From: Xylaria sp. FL1777
Taxonomy: Eukaryota; Ascomycota; Sordariomycetes; Xylariales; Xylariaceae
Direction: 5' to 3'
Assembly: GCA_022578965.1 (NCBI GenBank)
Contig: MU400597.1
Location: 1 to 64,000 of the forward strand
Length of the DNA: 64,000 nt
Position 1 is the first letter of the stretch. Every line of letters begins with the position of its first letter. A program made the translations under genes and the position numbers. Below the pieces are notes generated by a model. That model saw nothing but the letters and a program-made list of their open reading frames with translations. It did not search any database and was not told the origin of the DNA. Below, in pieces: positions 1 to 12,190 of this stretch.

Positions 1-193
1 ATTTTTTATAAATAAAAAAGCATTTTTGCTATTTTAAATAATTATAAAGTTATTATATTATTTAAGTTTAAAAAAAGCTTTTTAATATAGTTAATAAAGC
101 GTTTATTTATTAGTATAACTAGCAAAAAACGCTATATTATAACTATTAAATAGCATAAAAATACCTTAAAAAAACTATAAATTACTAAATATT
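1..193. repeat. AT-rich RIP-mutated flank, part of the outermost (unclassified) repeat layer
   Basis: This stretch is almost pure A/T with no open frame. It lies immediately left of the outer copia-type element and, by the nested logic, should once have been continuous with the sequence right of that element (from 15,278). No domain could be recognised here. It may be a further transposon relic or AT-rich heterochromatin. Confidence 0.5.
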
Positions 194-198
194 AAAAT
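194..198. repeat. Left target-site duplication of outer element (AAAAT)
   Basis: The five bases before the left outer LTR read AAAAT. The five bases after the right LTR (15,273-15,277) read AAAAC. The single difference is a C-to-T transition, as RIP produces, so this is read as a 5-bp target-site duplication. Confidence 0.65.
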
Positions 199-485
199 TA
201 TTAAATAGGCTTTATATAATTATATGTTTAATATATATGTGCTAAAATAAAGTATAATAATCTTTGTATTATAAGCTGTTTATATTTTATATGTTTAAGA
301 GAAAAAAAGGTTTATATAAAGCAAAAGTTTTCTTTTATATATAAAAACTTTGCTAGCATATAAGCTAAGCTAATACTAAAATTACTTCGGTTTATATAAT
401 AGCTTTTACATAAAGTGGTTTTTATGCAAAACTTATTATATATACTATATATAGAAGTTATAATTAATAACTAGTTATTTTAACA
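199..485 (-). repeat. LTR of outer copia-type element (3' LTR in element orientation)
   Basis: This 287-bp copy matches 14,986-15,272 without insertion or deletion. Every difference I read is C/T or G/A. It ends in CA at 484-485, where the partner ends in TA. It starts TA, consistent with an original TG. Confidence 0.85.
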
Positions 486-2149
486 CTAGCTATTTTTTTT
501 TTGGTTGTAATTTTTTTTGTACGATGCTATTTAAAAAAAATAAAAAAAAATGGTTTTATAAAGAATTAAACACTTAGTATTTTAGTTTTTACAAAAAAAG
601 GGTTGCTTATATGTTTGTTTTTTTTAAACTTTATAGTTATATAAAGCCTAAGTTTAAAAGTAGTTACTTTTTAAATAAAACACTTAAACTTTTATGCAGT
701 TTAGTTATTATTAACATAATTAAAGTTCTTTATTTTTATTGTTATATAGCTAATTAACGTTAGCTAATAATATAAAGTAAAGTATTAATAGTAAGCAATT
801 TATACTAAGGTTAATTAAGGGTTTTTTTTTTATATAATAGCAAGTTTAGTAATATACTAAAGTATAAAAGCTAAGCTTTGTTTATAAAAAAAGCTTAAAT
901 TTCGCAGTGCTTTTTATTGCCTTTATATCTTTAGACTTTTTATTTTATACAGCTGTTTATTTTATTATTAGCTGCTTTATACGTATATATATATACTTAT
1001 AATAGCTTTATATTTAGTTATTTTTATATATATACTTATATATATACATATATATATTTATATAATAGCTGCTTTACTATAGTATAATATTAATAGTTGC
1101 TAGCTTTGCGTTATAAGCTAAAACGGTGGTTATAACATTATATAATTATTAACTAATAATTTTAGCAATCGATTGTTTTTTTAATTGCTATATATAAATA
1201 TATATATTTGTTTTTTTTTTGTATAGCTTATTGTTTAAGTAGTTTGCTAATAATTGTTTATTATATAAAAGGTAATAAGTTTTAAGTTGCATTAATGCTT
1301 TTAATTAATATTAAGGTTTAGATTTTGTATAGTGCTTTAATCGCTTTTATTATAGCTTAGATAATTTGTTATAAAAGCTACTTTTATGTAGTATTTATTT
1401 AGTTACGCAGTACTATAATTGCTTTATATAACTAAAATGCTTATATAAACTATAAAAGCTTTTTATTTCAGGGTTACTAATAAGTAATAAAATTTTAAAG
1501 TAATATATATGCTATATATATTTAATAATTATATAGTGCTTATTATAATTATTATATTTAAATAAATAAAGAAAAATTAAGTGTTATATAGTAGTTTAAT
1601 AAAAAAAGTAAAAAAAAATGTTAAGCATTTATATATAGCTTAAAGAATAGTTATATAAAAAAAAATATAAAATTTGTAATGTTTTATAGTTTTTAGTGTT
1701 TTTTTTAAAATTAAATATATTTGCTTGTTGTTTTTTTATTTATTGTATAATTATTGTAATAATTTTTATACAAAAGTATTTTTTTAACTTTTTTTTTTAA
1801 TTTGTTTGTATAAAAGTTGTTTTTATTTTTTTTTTACGAATGCTTTTATTTGTACGGTTAGCTAGTTTATAAATACTAGAGTTTTTAGCGCTTAGTTTAA
1901 TGTTTTTTTCGTAAATGCGTTAGCTAAATTATTTTTGCTATTAATTTATTATATTTTAGAGATTTTTTTTTTTTTGTACAACTTTTTAAATAATATAATA
2001 TTAATTATAAGGCATTTTTTTTAAGTAGTTTTTAGCTTTATTAAATAATTATATAATAATTTTAAGTTTAAATATAGTATAGCAAAAATTAAAAGTATTT
2101 CTAGCGTAACTATAATTTTTTAAAGCGTTATATAAAAAGCTATAGCGCT

Positions 2150-2505
2150 ATTAAAGCTATTTATTATGCTATATAATTTACTAGCTAGTATACTTTGTGT
2201 TATTTGCTTATATTTACTAGAGTTTTAATATATAATGTTTTTTTTAATTTTAAAAGCTAGGTTTTTTTTTATATAGTGCTTTATTGCAAATATAATAATA
2301 AATCTAAGTTATAAAGTTATAGCAGTATTATTTATAAATAAACTGTTTATAAAGATAAACAGTTTTATATAGCTTAAATCTAGAAATATAAACGTTAATT
2401 TGCAATTATAATTATTTATTTGCTATTTAACCCTACGGTTTAAATTTTTAATATTTATTAGTACTAAGTTAATTATTTAAGCAGTAATTATAAAGTTATA
2501 TATAG
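2150..2505 (-). pseudogene. RNase H region relic of the outer copia-type element
   Basis: Minus-strand translation shows the copia RNase H signature in mutated form. LNRRVKWQ is followed by FLDLSYIKLFIF and then a stretch ending INNT, which corresponds to the family's F-T-D-x-S-F-A-N-N. Further on it reads NSSKYK, QSILASKLYS, which corresponds to the conserved K-C-x-R-V-T-R-S-V-L-A-x-E-L. Asp to Asn, Arg to stop or Gln, and Trp to stop changes fit RIP transitions. The region lies just left of the nested insertion, so the chromovirus landed between RT and RNase H. Confidence 0.8.
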
Positions 2506-2517
2506 CTTTTAGTTAGC

Positions 2518-2522
2518 AAATG
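2518..2522. repeat. Left target-site duplication of inner chromovirus (AAATG)
   Basis: AAATG precedes the inner 5' LTR. The identical AAATG follows the 3' LTR at 10,217-10,221. This perfect 5-bp duplication fixes the element ends at 2,523 and 10,216. Confidence 0.9.
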
Positions 2523-3016
2523 TATTACGAAATTAGCACAAGAGTAGCCTTTAAAGCGGCTTAATGCCTTTATATATACTTTGCACCTCTTTTTTTGCTA
2601 ACTAAAGCTAGAGTTATATAATAACTTATTTAGTTTATTAAGCTTATAGTAATTTAAGGCTTATTAAGCTTACAATAATTTAAAGCTTATTAAGCTTATA
2701 GTAATTTAATGCTTATTAAACTTGTAATAATCTAAAAAAAGTTACTACTTTTTTTACTTTTTTTTTATTTATATAATTATGCATTTTTTATATTTAGTTA
2801 TTTATTTAGTTCTAGTTTTTTAGCTATTAATTTTTTATAATTATTAAGTACTAATATATTTATTACTTTTAATCCTTTAAAATCTTTATTAATGCATAGT
2901 AATAAAAGTACTTTAAAAACTTTTTTAACGAACTACTGTTAAAAATTCTATTATTACTTATAAATTAAAACCTTAAAAGTAAACCTGTTATATTAATATA
3001 TAATAGGTCTGTTATA
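2523..3016 (+). repeat. 5' LTR of inner chromovirus
   Basis: The 494-bp copy matches 9,723-10,216 with no indel at a constant offset of 7,200. About 50 positions differ and all that I read are transitions. Differences run in both directions, so both LTRs were mutated after insertion. Both begin TA and end TA, consistent with original TG...CA termini hit by RIP. Confidence 0.92.
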
Positions 3017-4355
3017 CTTTAATAGCTTTTTAATTAATAAAACTTAATATATAAAAATAAATACTAGTATAAAGAATTAAATAATAAACAATTTATAAAA
3101 TAAACTTTTAAAAGTATATTAAAGAAATATTTAAAAGATAAAAATGCTAAACAGCATTATATAAGTTAACTTTACTTAATAATTAATAAACTAGATCTAG
3201 GTTATACTACTAAAAACAAAAAGTTAAAAATTAAGTTTAAAGATTTTAAAAACCTTTAAAACTAATAATATACTAAAATAACAAACTTTAGCACTTTTAT
3301 TAGCTATTTTTATTAAAAAAAAAACAATAGCAAAAAAAAAAAAGTTAAGCAGCAGTAATAAAAAAAAACTAATATTAATACTAGCGCTATAAAGTAAACT
3401 AGTTGCTTTAACTTAAAGAACAGCTTAAATACTAAGCATTATAACTTTTAAACTAGCATAAATATTAGCTATAATAATTAAAGCAGCAATAATAACTATT
3501 ATTATAATAAATTAAAGCTTTAAACAAGTAATTATATTATAATTAACATTAATATTACTATTAGTAAACTTAATGCTTACTTTTATTACTGCTATACTTA
3601 AAATAATAACTTAAAATAAAAAACTTAACTTTTTATTATTATTACTGCTTTTATTATTAAGATTATTTATAATATTAAAAATACTAAATATTAAAAGTTT
3701 TAAACTTACTGCTTTAAAGCTTTATAATAAATCTATAAATATAAAAGCTTTTTTAATTTATGCTAAACTTTATTTAAAATAGCATTTTATTACTATTATA
3801 AAAAAAGATTAAAAAATAATAACTATTTTATAATTTTTGTTAAAAAAAGTACTAAAATAGTTTTAACTTATTTTAAAAAATTTTTTAAAAGCTAATAAAT
3901 TAACTAACTTTAAGCTAAAAACAAAAAAATTTTTTAAAAACTACGTTAAGTTTAAAAATTAAATAAAAGTACTATTTAAAAACATATAAAAAGCAAAACA
4001 TGCAAAAAAAGCACTTTATTGCTTAAAACAAACAAAAGTAATAATAAATTACGTTATAAAATTTAAACAATTAATAACAATTTTAAAATTGCTTAAGCTT
4101 ATATTGTTTTATTTATTTTATAATAAACTTAAAACCTAAGTTTAAAATAAACTATATAAAATAAATAAACTAGCAAAAATTAATACGTATATTAATATAG
4201 CTATTATAATTAATTAACAATTATTTAATTAGTATTTTAAAACTAAAAAAACTAAAAAAAACAAAAAAAAGAATACTTAAAAAAATATTAAACAAAAATC
4301 CAAACAAATTAATAAAGTCCAAAAATAATAACCCTAAAATATATTTAAAGTTAAA

Positions 4356-4397
4356 TGTTATAACTGCAAAAAAAAAGAACACTTTTAAAAATAATGC
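4356..4397 (+). pseudogene. Gag CCHC zinc-knuckle relic (inner element)
   Basis: In one frame the codons give C-x2-C-x4-H-x4-C, with Cys at 4,356, 4,365 and 4,395 and His at 4,380. Two in-frame TAA codons lie inside the knuckle, at positions where Arg or Gln codons would be expected. This is a nucleocapsid signature and places Gag upstream of the Pol relics. Confidence 0.8.
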
Positions 4398-6639
4398 TAA
4401 TTTAAAAAAAAAAACAAAAAAAAAAGCTATAAAAAAAGAAAAATTCTTTAACTTAAAAAAAAATACAAGTTATAAAAGTTTAAAACAACAAAAAACAATA
4501 AAGCAATTTAAAAAATACGTTTTTAAAGCAAAAGTATAAAATTGCTGTTTTAAGTTAAAATAAAAATGCTATACTAAATAAATTTAAATGCTTTATTTAT
4601 ATAAATTAAAATAAACAAACATGCAAATATTATTTAAAAGCTTTATAATTATTAAAACAAATTACAAAAAAATATATTTGTTATATAAACAATTAAAATT
4701 ATTTAATATATAACTTAAAAAAATAGTTTAACTAAAAGTAGCAAACAATAAAAAATAATAAATTAACGTAATTAATAAACTTATAAAACTATAAAAACTT
4801 TAAACTACTAAAGCTTAAAATATAGTTTAAAAAAAAATTATATTTAAAAAAACAAAACTATAACTATAAATAATATAGTTATTAAACTAATTATAAACTA
4901 TTAAAACACTTAGTTACTAAATAAATCTAAAAAAATAAAACTTATAAAACTTTAAAGCAAAAACAAATAAAATTAAAAGCTATAAAAAACACTATAAAAA
5001 AAGAACTAATAAAAATAAATAAAGTATTTTTATAGCTTAAATTGCTTTAAATGCAACAAAATAAAAAAGCATTAATAGTTAGCATAAAAACTAATATATT
5101 TTAAAAATTAAAACTAATAATTTAACTAATTATTAAAAGTTATTATTATAATAAAACTATAATAAAAAACAATAATAATATTTTATGCTTAAAAAATTTA
5201 AAACATAATAAAGTATTATAAAATTATTATATAATATATTATTGCTACTAATATTTACTTAACAAATTAAAAAATAATTAGTTTTTTAAACAAATTATAA
5301 AAACAGAAATATAAAACCTTTATAAATTAAAGTAATTAGTTATAACTATAGTTTACTATAAAAATTTATAAAGATTTATAACATTTAAAGAAAATTTTAA
5401 TTATACTTATAATACTATTTTAAAAAAATATAAAAATAACTACTATAAATATTATTAGCTAATTAAAGCATAATTATATTAAAAAATAGTTGCTAAAAAC
5501 AAAAAAGCTTAAAAACTACAATTTAAAGCTTAACTAAAAGCAAAAACAAAACAAAGTGCAATAATATTTAAAGTACAAAATAAAACAAGCATTTAAACAT
5601 TTTACAAAAAAAAATTAAAAAACAAAATAAATACTTGCTAAAAAAGCAGCAAATAGCTAAAAAAACTAAAGCTTTACGTAAAGTTTAATGCAATAATTAG
5701 CAAAACTAATTTAAAGTTAAACTTATATATTAAAAAAAAAAATATAACACTTTAATTAATTTAAAAATATAAGCTAATATAATTTTACTTAAAGTAGTAA
5801 AACAAAATAAAATTCCTTAAAAATACAAATAAAAATCCTAAAAAATTAAAAAATTTAATAAAAGCACTTTTAGCTATAATAATAGTTATATACTTAAAGA
5901 AACTAAACTTTTTAATATATTTATATAAAAACACAAAAAACAAATTGTATTAAATATTGCTAATATATTTAATTATAATATTATTTTAGAAATATTATAG
6001 CTAAAAACTAATAACTTTTTAATTTAATAAAAAGCAAAAACTATTAATTAAAAAAGTAAAAAATAAAGCAAAAAAATCAGAAAAATTGCAAAAAAAATCT
6101 TAAACAAAATACTAAAAGTATATTATAAATTTTACAAACTATTCAAAAAAAAAAAAAAAAGAAAACTTCTTAAATATAACCTATAAAATTACTACATTTT
6201 TATTAAAGAAAAATATTAACTAAAGCTTTATTAAGTATATTATATAAGCTTAAACAAAATAAACGCTTTATAAAAATACATTTAAAAAAATTTAACAAAA
6301 GGATTCTTAAAGAAATCTTAGTTATTTGCTAAATATTTTATAGTACTAATACTTAAAATAAAAAATAAAAAACAACTAATTAATAAAAAAAAAAAACTAG
6401 TATAGTAAATAATAGTTAATTATTAATTATTAAACGTAATTACTATTATAAATAAATATTTTTTTACTTTATTAATAACTATAAAAAAAAACATTAGCTA
6501 AGCAAAATAATTTATAGCAGTTAATATTTTAAATAAATATTATGCTATTAAAATAACTAAAAGAAAAAAATAAAAAACCGCTATATAAACAGTATATAAA
6601 CTATATAAATATATAGTTATACTACAAAAACTATAAAAC

Positions 6640-6840
6640 ATACTAGCTAGCTTTTAATATATAATAATAATAATTCTATAAAAGTTTTTAAACAAGTTTA
6701 TATTTATTTACTTAAATAATATTTTAATTTACTTTAAAACATTAAAAAAACACAAAAAACACGTAATTTAAGTATTAAAAATACTTAAACAAGCAAAATT
6801 ACAACTTAACACAAAAAAGTATATATAGCATACATAAAAA
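6640..6840 (+). pseudogene. Reverse transcriptase palm relic (inner element)
   Basis: The frame reads FIFIYLNNILIYF and then a KTLKKHKKHV-like stretch. This matches the gypsy RT active-site block in which the family has Y-L-D-D-I-L-I-Y-S followed by a conserved helix. Both catalytic Asp codons (6,715-6,720) are AAT (Asn) instead of GAT, a G-to-A change each. The enzyme would be dead even without the stop codons. Confidence 0.85.
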
Positions 6841-7767
6841 ATTAACTTTTTAAAATTTATAATTACTTTAAAACAAATATAAATTTAATAGTTAAAAATT
6901 AACATAATATAAAACTAAAAAATATTTAACTTAGCTATTATTATAAATATATAATAAGCATTAAGATTTTTAAACTATGTTTAAATATTAATTTAAAACT
7001 TTAAAAAAATGGCATTTTATTTTATAAAGTATACAAGAAAAAAATACGAAAAAAAATTCTTTTTAATTTTAAAGAAAGCTTAAAAAGCTTTTAAAAAACT
7101 AAAACTAAAAGTTATTTTTAACTTTATAATTAAATTACTTAATTTATAAAAAAAAAAAAGCTAAAAATAAATGCTTTAAATAATATAATTATAAAAGTTT
7201 TAAAACAACTAAAAAACAACAAAAAATAACACTTAGTAGCTTATTACTTTAAAGTACTATAAAACGTAGCATTATAATACTTTATATATAACAAAAAACT
7301 GCTTGCAATTATTATAACACTTAAAAAATAAAAACTGTTTTTTATAAAAACTACAAAGCTAATAAAAATTTATTTAAATCATTAAAACTTAACAAAATTT
7401 ATAACTATACAAAAAATTACTAAACAACATAAAAATTAAATAGTTTTTTTCTTTAAGTTTAACTTTAAAATATATTACATTAAAAAAAAAAAAAACATTT
7501 AAGCAAACATACTTAGTTAATAAAGTTAAAAAAAATTTAAAGTTTTAAAAAAAAACATTTAAATATTATATCTTTAAAAAAATAAAAGCTTAAAAATTAA
7601 AGTTATATTTAAAAACTTTATAAATATATAGCTATAATAAGCTTATAACTTAAAAAAGTTAGCATAATTATAAAAACACAAAAAATTAAAAAATAACAAG
7701 CTAATATATAAACATAAGGTTTATTTACTAAAATTTTTACAAAACAAGTTTATTAAAAAATTTTATA

Positions 7768-7910
7768 AACATTTATTATATAAACACTAAAAAGCAACAA
7801 AAATAGTTTAATAATTACAAAAAAAGTACAATTTTCTAAAACTATAAAATATAATTAAATTTATTATAAAAAAGTGCAATATTTATAATAAAGCTAAAGT
7901 AGCTTAATAT
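7768..7910 (+). pseudogene. Integrase HHCC zinc-finger relic (inner element)
   Basis: A His at 7,770 and a second His at 7,785 are followed, after about 30 residues, by Cys at 7,875. A Tyr then stands where the second Cys of C-x2-C belongs (TGT to TAT). The spacing and the intervening K-A-T-K-like motif fit the gypsy integrase N-terminal domain. Confidence 0.65.
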
Positions 7911-8723
7911 AAGCTTTATAAACTATTATAACTTATATAAATACTTAAATAAGCATAGTACACTATTGCTTAAGATTTTATTATAGCACTACTTTTATTA
8001 ACTAATTTAGTTATAAAAATACAATATAATAAAATATAAGTTATTATTAATAAACTTATTAAATATACTTACTTTTTACTGTTTAAAGAAAATATAATAG
8101 CTAAACAACTTATATATGTTTTTATATGCTAATATTTAAATAAGCATAAGCTATTAAAAAGAATTATTTTAAACTAAAATAAATTGTTTACTTTTAAGTT
8201 TAAAATTAGCTTTTTTAAACTTATTAGTATTAAACTAAAGTTTTTAACTGCTTACTACTTATAAACAAATAAACAAACAAAAAAACTAAACTAAATACTA
8301 AAACAATATTTATAAAGTTATATTAATTATTAATAAAACAATTAAATAAAACTATTACTAATAGCATAAATTTTATATAATATATTAACAAATAAAAATA
8401 TAAACATATTTTTGCATAAAGCTATTTATAAATAACAAACAACTACTAAAAAACAAAAAAAAACATTAATAAAAGCACTTGTTATTTTAACTATAGCATT
8501 TTAAGCAAAAACTATTGCAATAAAAATTAAAACACTATAAGCTAAACTATAATTATGCTTTTAATTTTTATAATAACAAATATTAGTATACTATAACAAA
8601 AAACAAACTAAAAAACTAACCTTTAAAAAAAAAAACAAAGTTTATTTGCTATAATAAAAACAAAATGCAAATATTAATATTTCTTAAATTAAAACAAAAC
8701 AATTAAGCAATAAATTAAAATTT

Positions 8724-9010
8724 AAAAAACTTAGCTTTTTTAAAATTAAAGAAATTATTTTACTTATTAACTATAAACTGTTATTACTAAAAAATATACA
8801 AATTTACTTTATTTTTTATATTTTTTTATTAAAACTAGCATTTATTAAAACACTTATTAAAATATAACTAAAAATAAAAACAAATTAAAACATTTATAAA
8901 GTTAAAAATATACTAGATTTTTGTTAAAATAATAATAACTTAAAGTATTTTATTAAATAAAAAAAATACTTATATATTAATAATACTTAAAAACCTAAAA
9001 AATACTTAAA
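8724..9010 (+). pseudogene. Integrase C-terminal GPF-type module and chromodomain relic (inner element)
   Basis: From about 8,724 the frame reads FKKLSFFKIKEII and then IYFIFYIFLLKLA, matching the chromovirus K-L-G-P-F module and the later H-P-V-F-H-x-S-L-L-E-P block. At about 8,892 it reads IYKVKNILDF, then LKYFIK, stop, KKY. This matches a chromodomain (Y-x-V-E-x-I-L-D ... L-x-Y-x-V-K-W-K-G-Y) with Trp as a stop codon. The chromodomain is the reason for the chromovirus call. Confidence 0.8.
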
Positions 9011-9722
9011 AACTACTAAAGTAGTTATAAATTAGTTTTACTGCTAACATTTTAACTGCTTAAAACTAGAAAAAAAAAGTTAACTTTAAAAAAAACGCTT
9101 AAAAAATCTTAATTAAACTTAAATAAAGTAGCTTATACTGCTTTAGCTTGCTTTTTCTATTGTTTTTGCTTTTTTGCTAGCGCTTTTTGTTTTTTTTTAA
9201 TGCGTTTTATTTTGTTTAGTTTATTTAAAAACTAAAGCTTTTATTAAACTATTTTAATACTTTTTGCTTTTAAAAAACGTTTTTATATGTAAAGCTAAGC
9301 TAACTTGCTTAAAACAAAATTAAAGCTGTTTTAAGCTTGTTTTAATTTTTTTTAAACTAAAAGTAACTATTATTTTGCTTGCTTTTTTTTTTTTTTAAAA
9401 CAACAATGTTTAAAAACTATATTGTTAATTAAATTAATTAGAACTTTTAATTTATTGCAAAAGCAATTAGCATATACGCATTTAAAACAACAAAATATAT
9501 TATTTGTTATTTTATACGTTAATAATTAATTAAAGCAATAAAAATAAAGTATAACTTATAGCTAGTAGAATTAATAAAGAAAGCAAAAACAAGTTTTTGC
9601 TTTGTTTTAAATAAGCAGTTAGTTTTTTTAATGCGCTTTAATATTATAATATATAAAAAAAAAAAGAAAAAAAAATACTTATAGAAAATTGTTAAAATAA
9701 CAATTCTAGAAAAAAAAAATAA

Positions 9723-10216
9723 TATTATAAAATTAGCACAAAAGTAGCTTTTAAAGCAGCTTAATGCTTTTATATATACTTTGTACTTTTTTTTTTGCTA
9801 GCTAAAGCTAAAGTTATATAATAATTTACTTAGCTTACTAAGCTTATAGTAATTTAAAGCTTACTAAGCTTACAGTAATTTAAAGCTTATTAAACTTATA
9901 GTAATTTAATGCTTATTAAACTTGCAATAATTTAAAAAGAGTTACTACTTTTTTTACTTTTTCTTTGTTTATATAATTATGTATTTCTTATATTTAGTTA
10001 TTTACTTAGTTTTAGTTTTTTAGCTATTAATTTTTTATAACTACTAAGTATTAATACACTTATTACTTTTAATCTTTTAAGACCCCTATTAATGCACAGT
10101 AATAAAAGTACCTTAAAAACTTCTTTAATGAACCACCGTTAAAGATTCTATTGTTACTTATAAATTAAGACCCTAAAAACAAACCCGTTATATTAATATA
10201 TAACAGGTCCGTTATA
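9723..10216 (+). repeat. 3' LTR of inner chromovirus
   Basis: Partner of the 5' LTR, collinear at an offset of exactly 7,200 with transitions only. It is preceded by a purine-rich run and a short perfect inverted repeat (about 9,686-9,704). Confidence 0.92.
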
Positions 10217-10221
10217 AAATG
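10217..10221. repeat. Right target-site duplication of inner chromovirus (AAATG)
   Basis: Identical to 2,518-2,522. Confidence 0.9.
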
Positions 10222-10394
10222 CTGCTTATATAAGCGCTACATATACGTTAAAAAACATATTACTATGCAGTATTTTTTATATAAAAGTTAATTAAAGCTA
10301 GTTAGTTTGCTTAGCTTTTTTGCATAAATGTTATATTTTTTTTATATAAAAAGGTAACTTAACTACTATTAAATTTAATAAAGTAATCTTGTTA

Positions 10395-10525
10395 TAAAGT
10401 CTTTTTTAGCTTTATATAAAACTTTGCTTTATATAACTTATGTTTTTTTTTTGCTAAAAATTTAAGTGTAGTAAAGCTAAACGTATTATTTGTTTATAAA
10501 CTTATAATGCTAAATTTATACAAAA
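10395..10525 (-). pseudogene. Reverse transcriptase relic with TDD-to-TNN active site (outer element)
   Basis: Minus-strand reading gives IISL, stop, TNNT at 10,482-10,496, followed by KFLAKKKHKLYKAKF. This matches the fungal copia RT block with a Q-T-D-D-T active site followed by an E-E-x-x-L-x-K-A-K helix. Gln is a stop and both Asp are Asn, all explained by RIP-type transitions. Confidence 0.75.
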
Positions 10526-11879
10526 GTCCTAATATAAACAATAAACATAAGTTATATATAAAGATTATTATACTAAGTTTTTTATAGTAATATTAATAGT
10601 AAGTTTTAAATTAATATAGCTTTAATTTAGCTAGGCTATATAATAGTTATACGATTTATATAATTGTTTTTTTAAGATATTTTAAAATCAATTTAAAAAG
10701 TAATTATGCAAAAATCTTTTGTGCAAGCTTGTTTTTTAATTATATATATGCTTACATAATATTTTAAAGCTTGCTTAAAGCATTAAAGTTTTAAATTAGC
10801 AAAAGGCTTAAAGCTAATAATAGTTATTAGCTTATTTGCTAAATTATTAATAATTAAGTTAGTATGGTTTTTTTTTCTGTATTATTATAGCTTTATATAA
10901 CTAATTTAAACTTTTTATATAGCTTAGTTATATTTTTTTTGATTTTTTATATAAAGCAAAACTTAAAAATTTAAGTATTATTATGTTTGTTTAGATTATA
11001 TTTTATAAACTAAAAAACACTTTATATAATAAAATTATTAATTTTTATAGCGTTTAATTTTTTAAACGAAGTGCTAAAAGTGCTAATAATGCTGTTTTTA
11101 TATAACTTTATTGCTAAAGCGTAGTTTTGTTTTTTTTTTAAAGTTAAAAATAAATTGCTAATGTTTTATATAAATGCTATAAAGAAGTTTTTAGCTTTTT
11201 TAAGTTTTTTGTGTTTTTTTTGTATAGCTAGTTTTATAGCTAGTTTTGCAATAATTATGTTTTTTTTTTTATTATTTGCTAAGGTATATTTAGTTATATA
11301 GTAATATAGCTTAACTTATATTTATTTAAAGCAGGTTAAGCTATTTATAAAGTTAATAATTATGTTAAGTTTTTTAATTAATTGTATTTTGTATAGTTTT
11401 TTTTAGCTTTGCTTTTTATGCTATATAAAGATTTTATTATATAAAAGTAAAAATAATATTTTGTATAAAGCTAGCTTATTACGTTTGTAAATTATATAGC
11501 TAATTTTAACTTTTGTTTATTTTTTGCGAAGCATTTTTATGGCTTTTTTAACTGTTTTAGCTTTTTATATAATATTTAATAAAAAAAAAAAGTTTTAATT
11601 AACCTTTAAATATGCCTTAAATATAAAAAGCATTAAAACTAAGCTATTAAGCTTTATAGTATTATTTAAAGCTTTAATTGCTATTTATAAAATTAACTTA
11701 TTTTTTATATAATAATTTAGTTTAGCTTTTAGTATGTTATACATATAACAAAAAAGTTTATATGCTTTTTTTATTTTATTAATAGCTTAATAAGTTTTAA
11801 TAAGCATTTTTTAGTATTTTATATTTATAATTTTAGCTTAGTTTTAAAATTTTTTAAACAAAAAGTTTATATTAAAGTT

Positions 11880-12190
11880 ATATATAATATAGTTTGAAAA
11901 TTTTTAGTATATATTAATTTAGCACTTATATCAAGCTTTTTAAGCGTTTTATATAAATATAGATTTTAAAAATATAGTTGCTTAAAACAATATAGCTATA
12001 TTAATTATATATAAAATTTGCTTGTTATTTATTTATATAGCATTAATTATAACTTTATAATTAAAGTTATAATTATTTTTAATTATAAACTTAAAACAAC
12101 AAAATATTTAGTTATATAACTAGTAATAATAGCAGAACTTTTAGATTTTTTTTAAAGCAAAGCAATTAATATTATAGCTTATATAACTAA
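11880..12190 (-). pseudogene. Integrase core relic (outer element)
   Basis: Minus-strand reading shows INNKQILYIINIA, then ATIFLKSIFI, then YKC, stop, INIY. This matches the fungal copia integrase block with the pattern D-x-K-P-x-L-H-x-V-D-x-A-T-x-F-x-A-A-x-F-L and a later C-W-I-D-x-Y. Catalytic Asp positions read Asn. Upstream on the same strand a Cys-containing stretch may be the zinc-finger end. Confidence 0.7.

Larger units (their letters stand above)
2523..10216 (+). mobile_element. Inner Ty3/gypsy chromovirus, RIP-inactivated, nested in the outer element
   Basis: The element is 7,694 bp with 494-bp LTRs exactly 7,200 bp apart and a perfect 5-bp target duplication. Reading the plus strand through stop codons shows a Gag CCHC knuckle (4,356-4,397), a gypsy RT with its Y-L-D-D box mutated to Y-L-N-N (6,709-6,720), an integrase zinc-finger relic (about 7,770-7,910), the C-terminal GPF-like integrase module (about 8,724-8,850) and a chromodomain relic (about 8,892-9,010). 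This order, with a chromodomain after integrase, defines the chromovirus clade. A purine-rich tract (about 9,709-9,722) just before the 3' LTR is a plausible polypurine tract. No long frame survives. Confidence 0.92.

Noticed and set aside
2521..9721. Inner LTR starting at 2,521/9,721 (TG at 2,521)
   Set aside because: Bases 2,521-2,522 (TG) and 9,721-9,722 (AA) differ by a transversion, while starting at 2,523 gives a perfect AAATG duplication at both ends.
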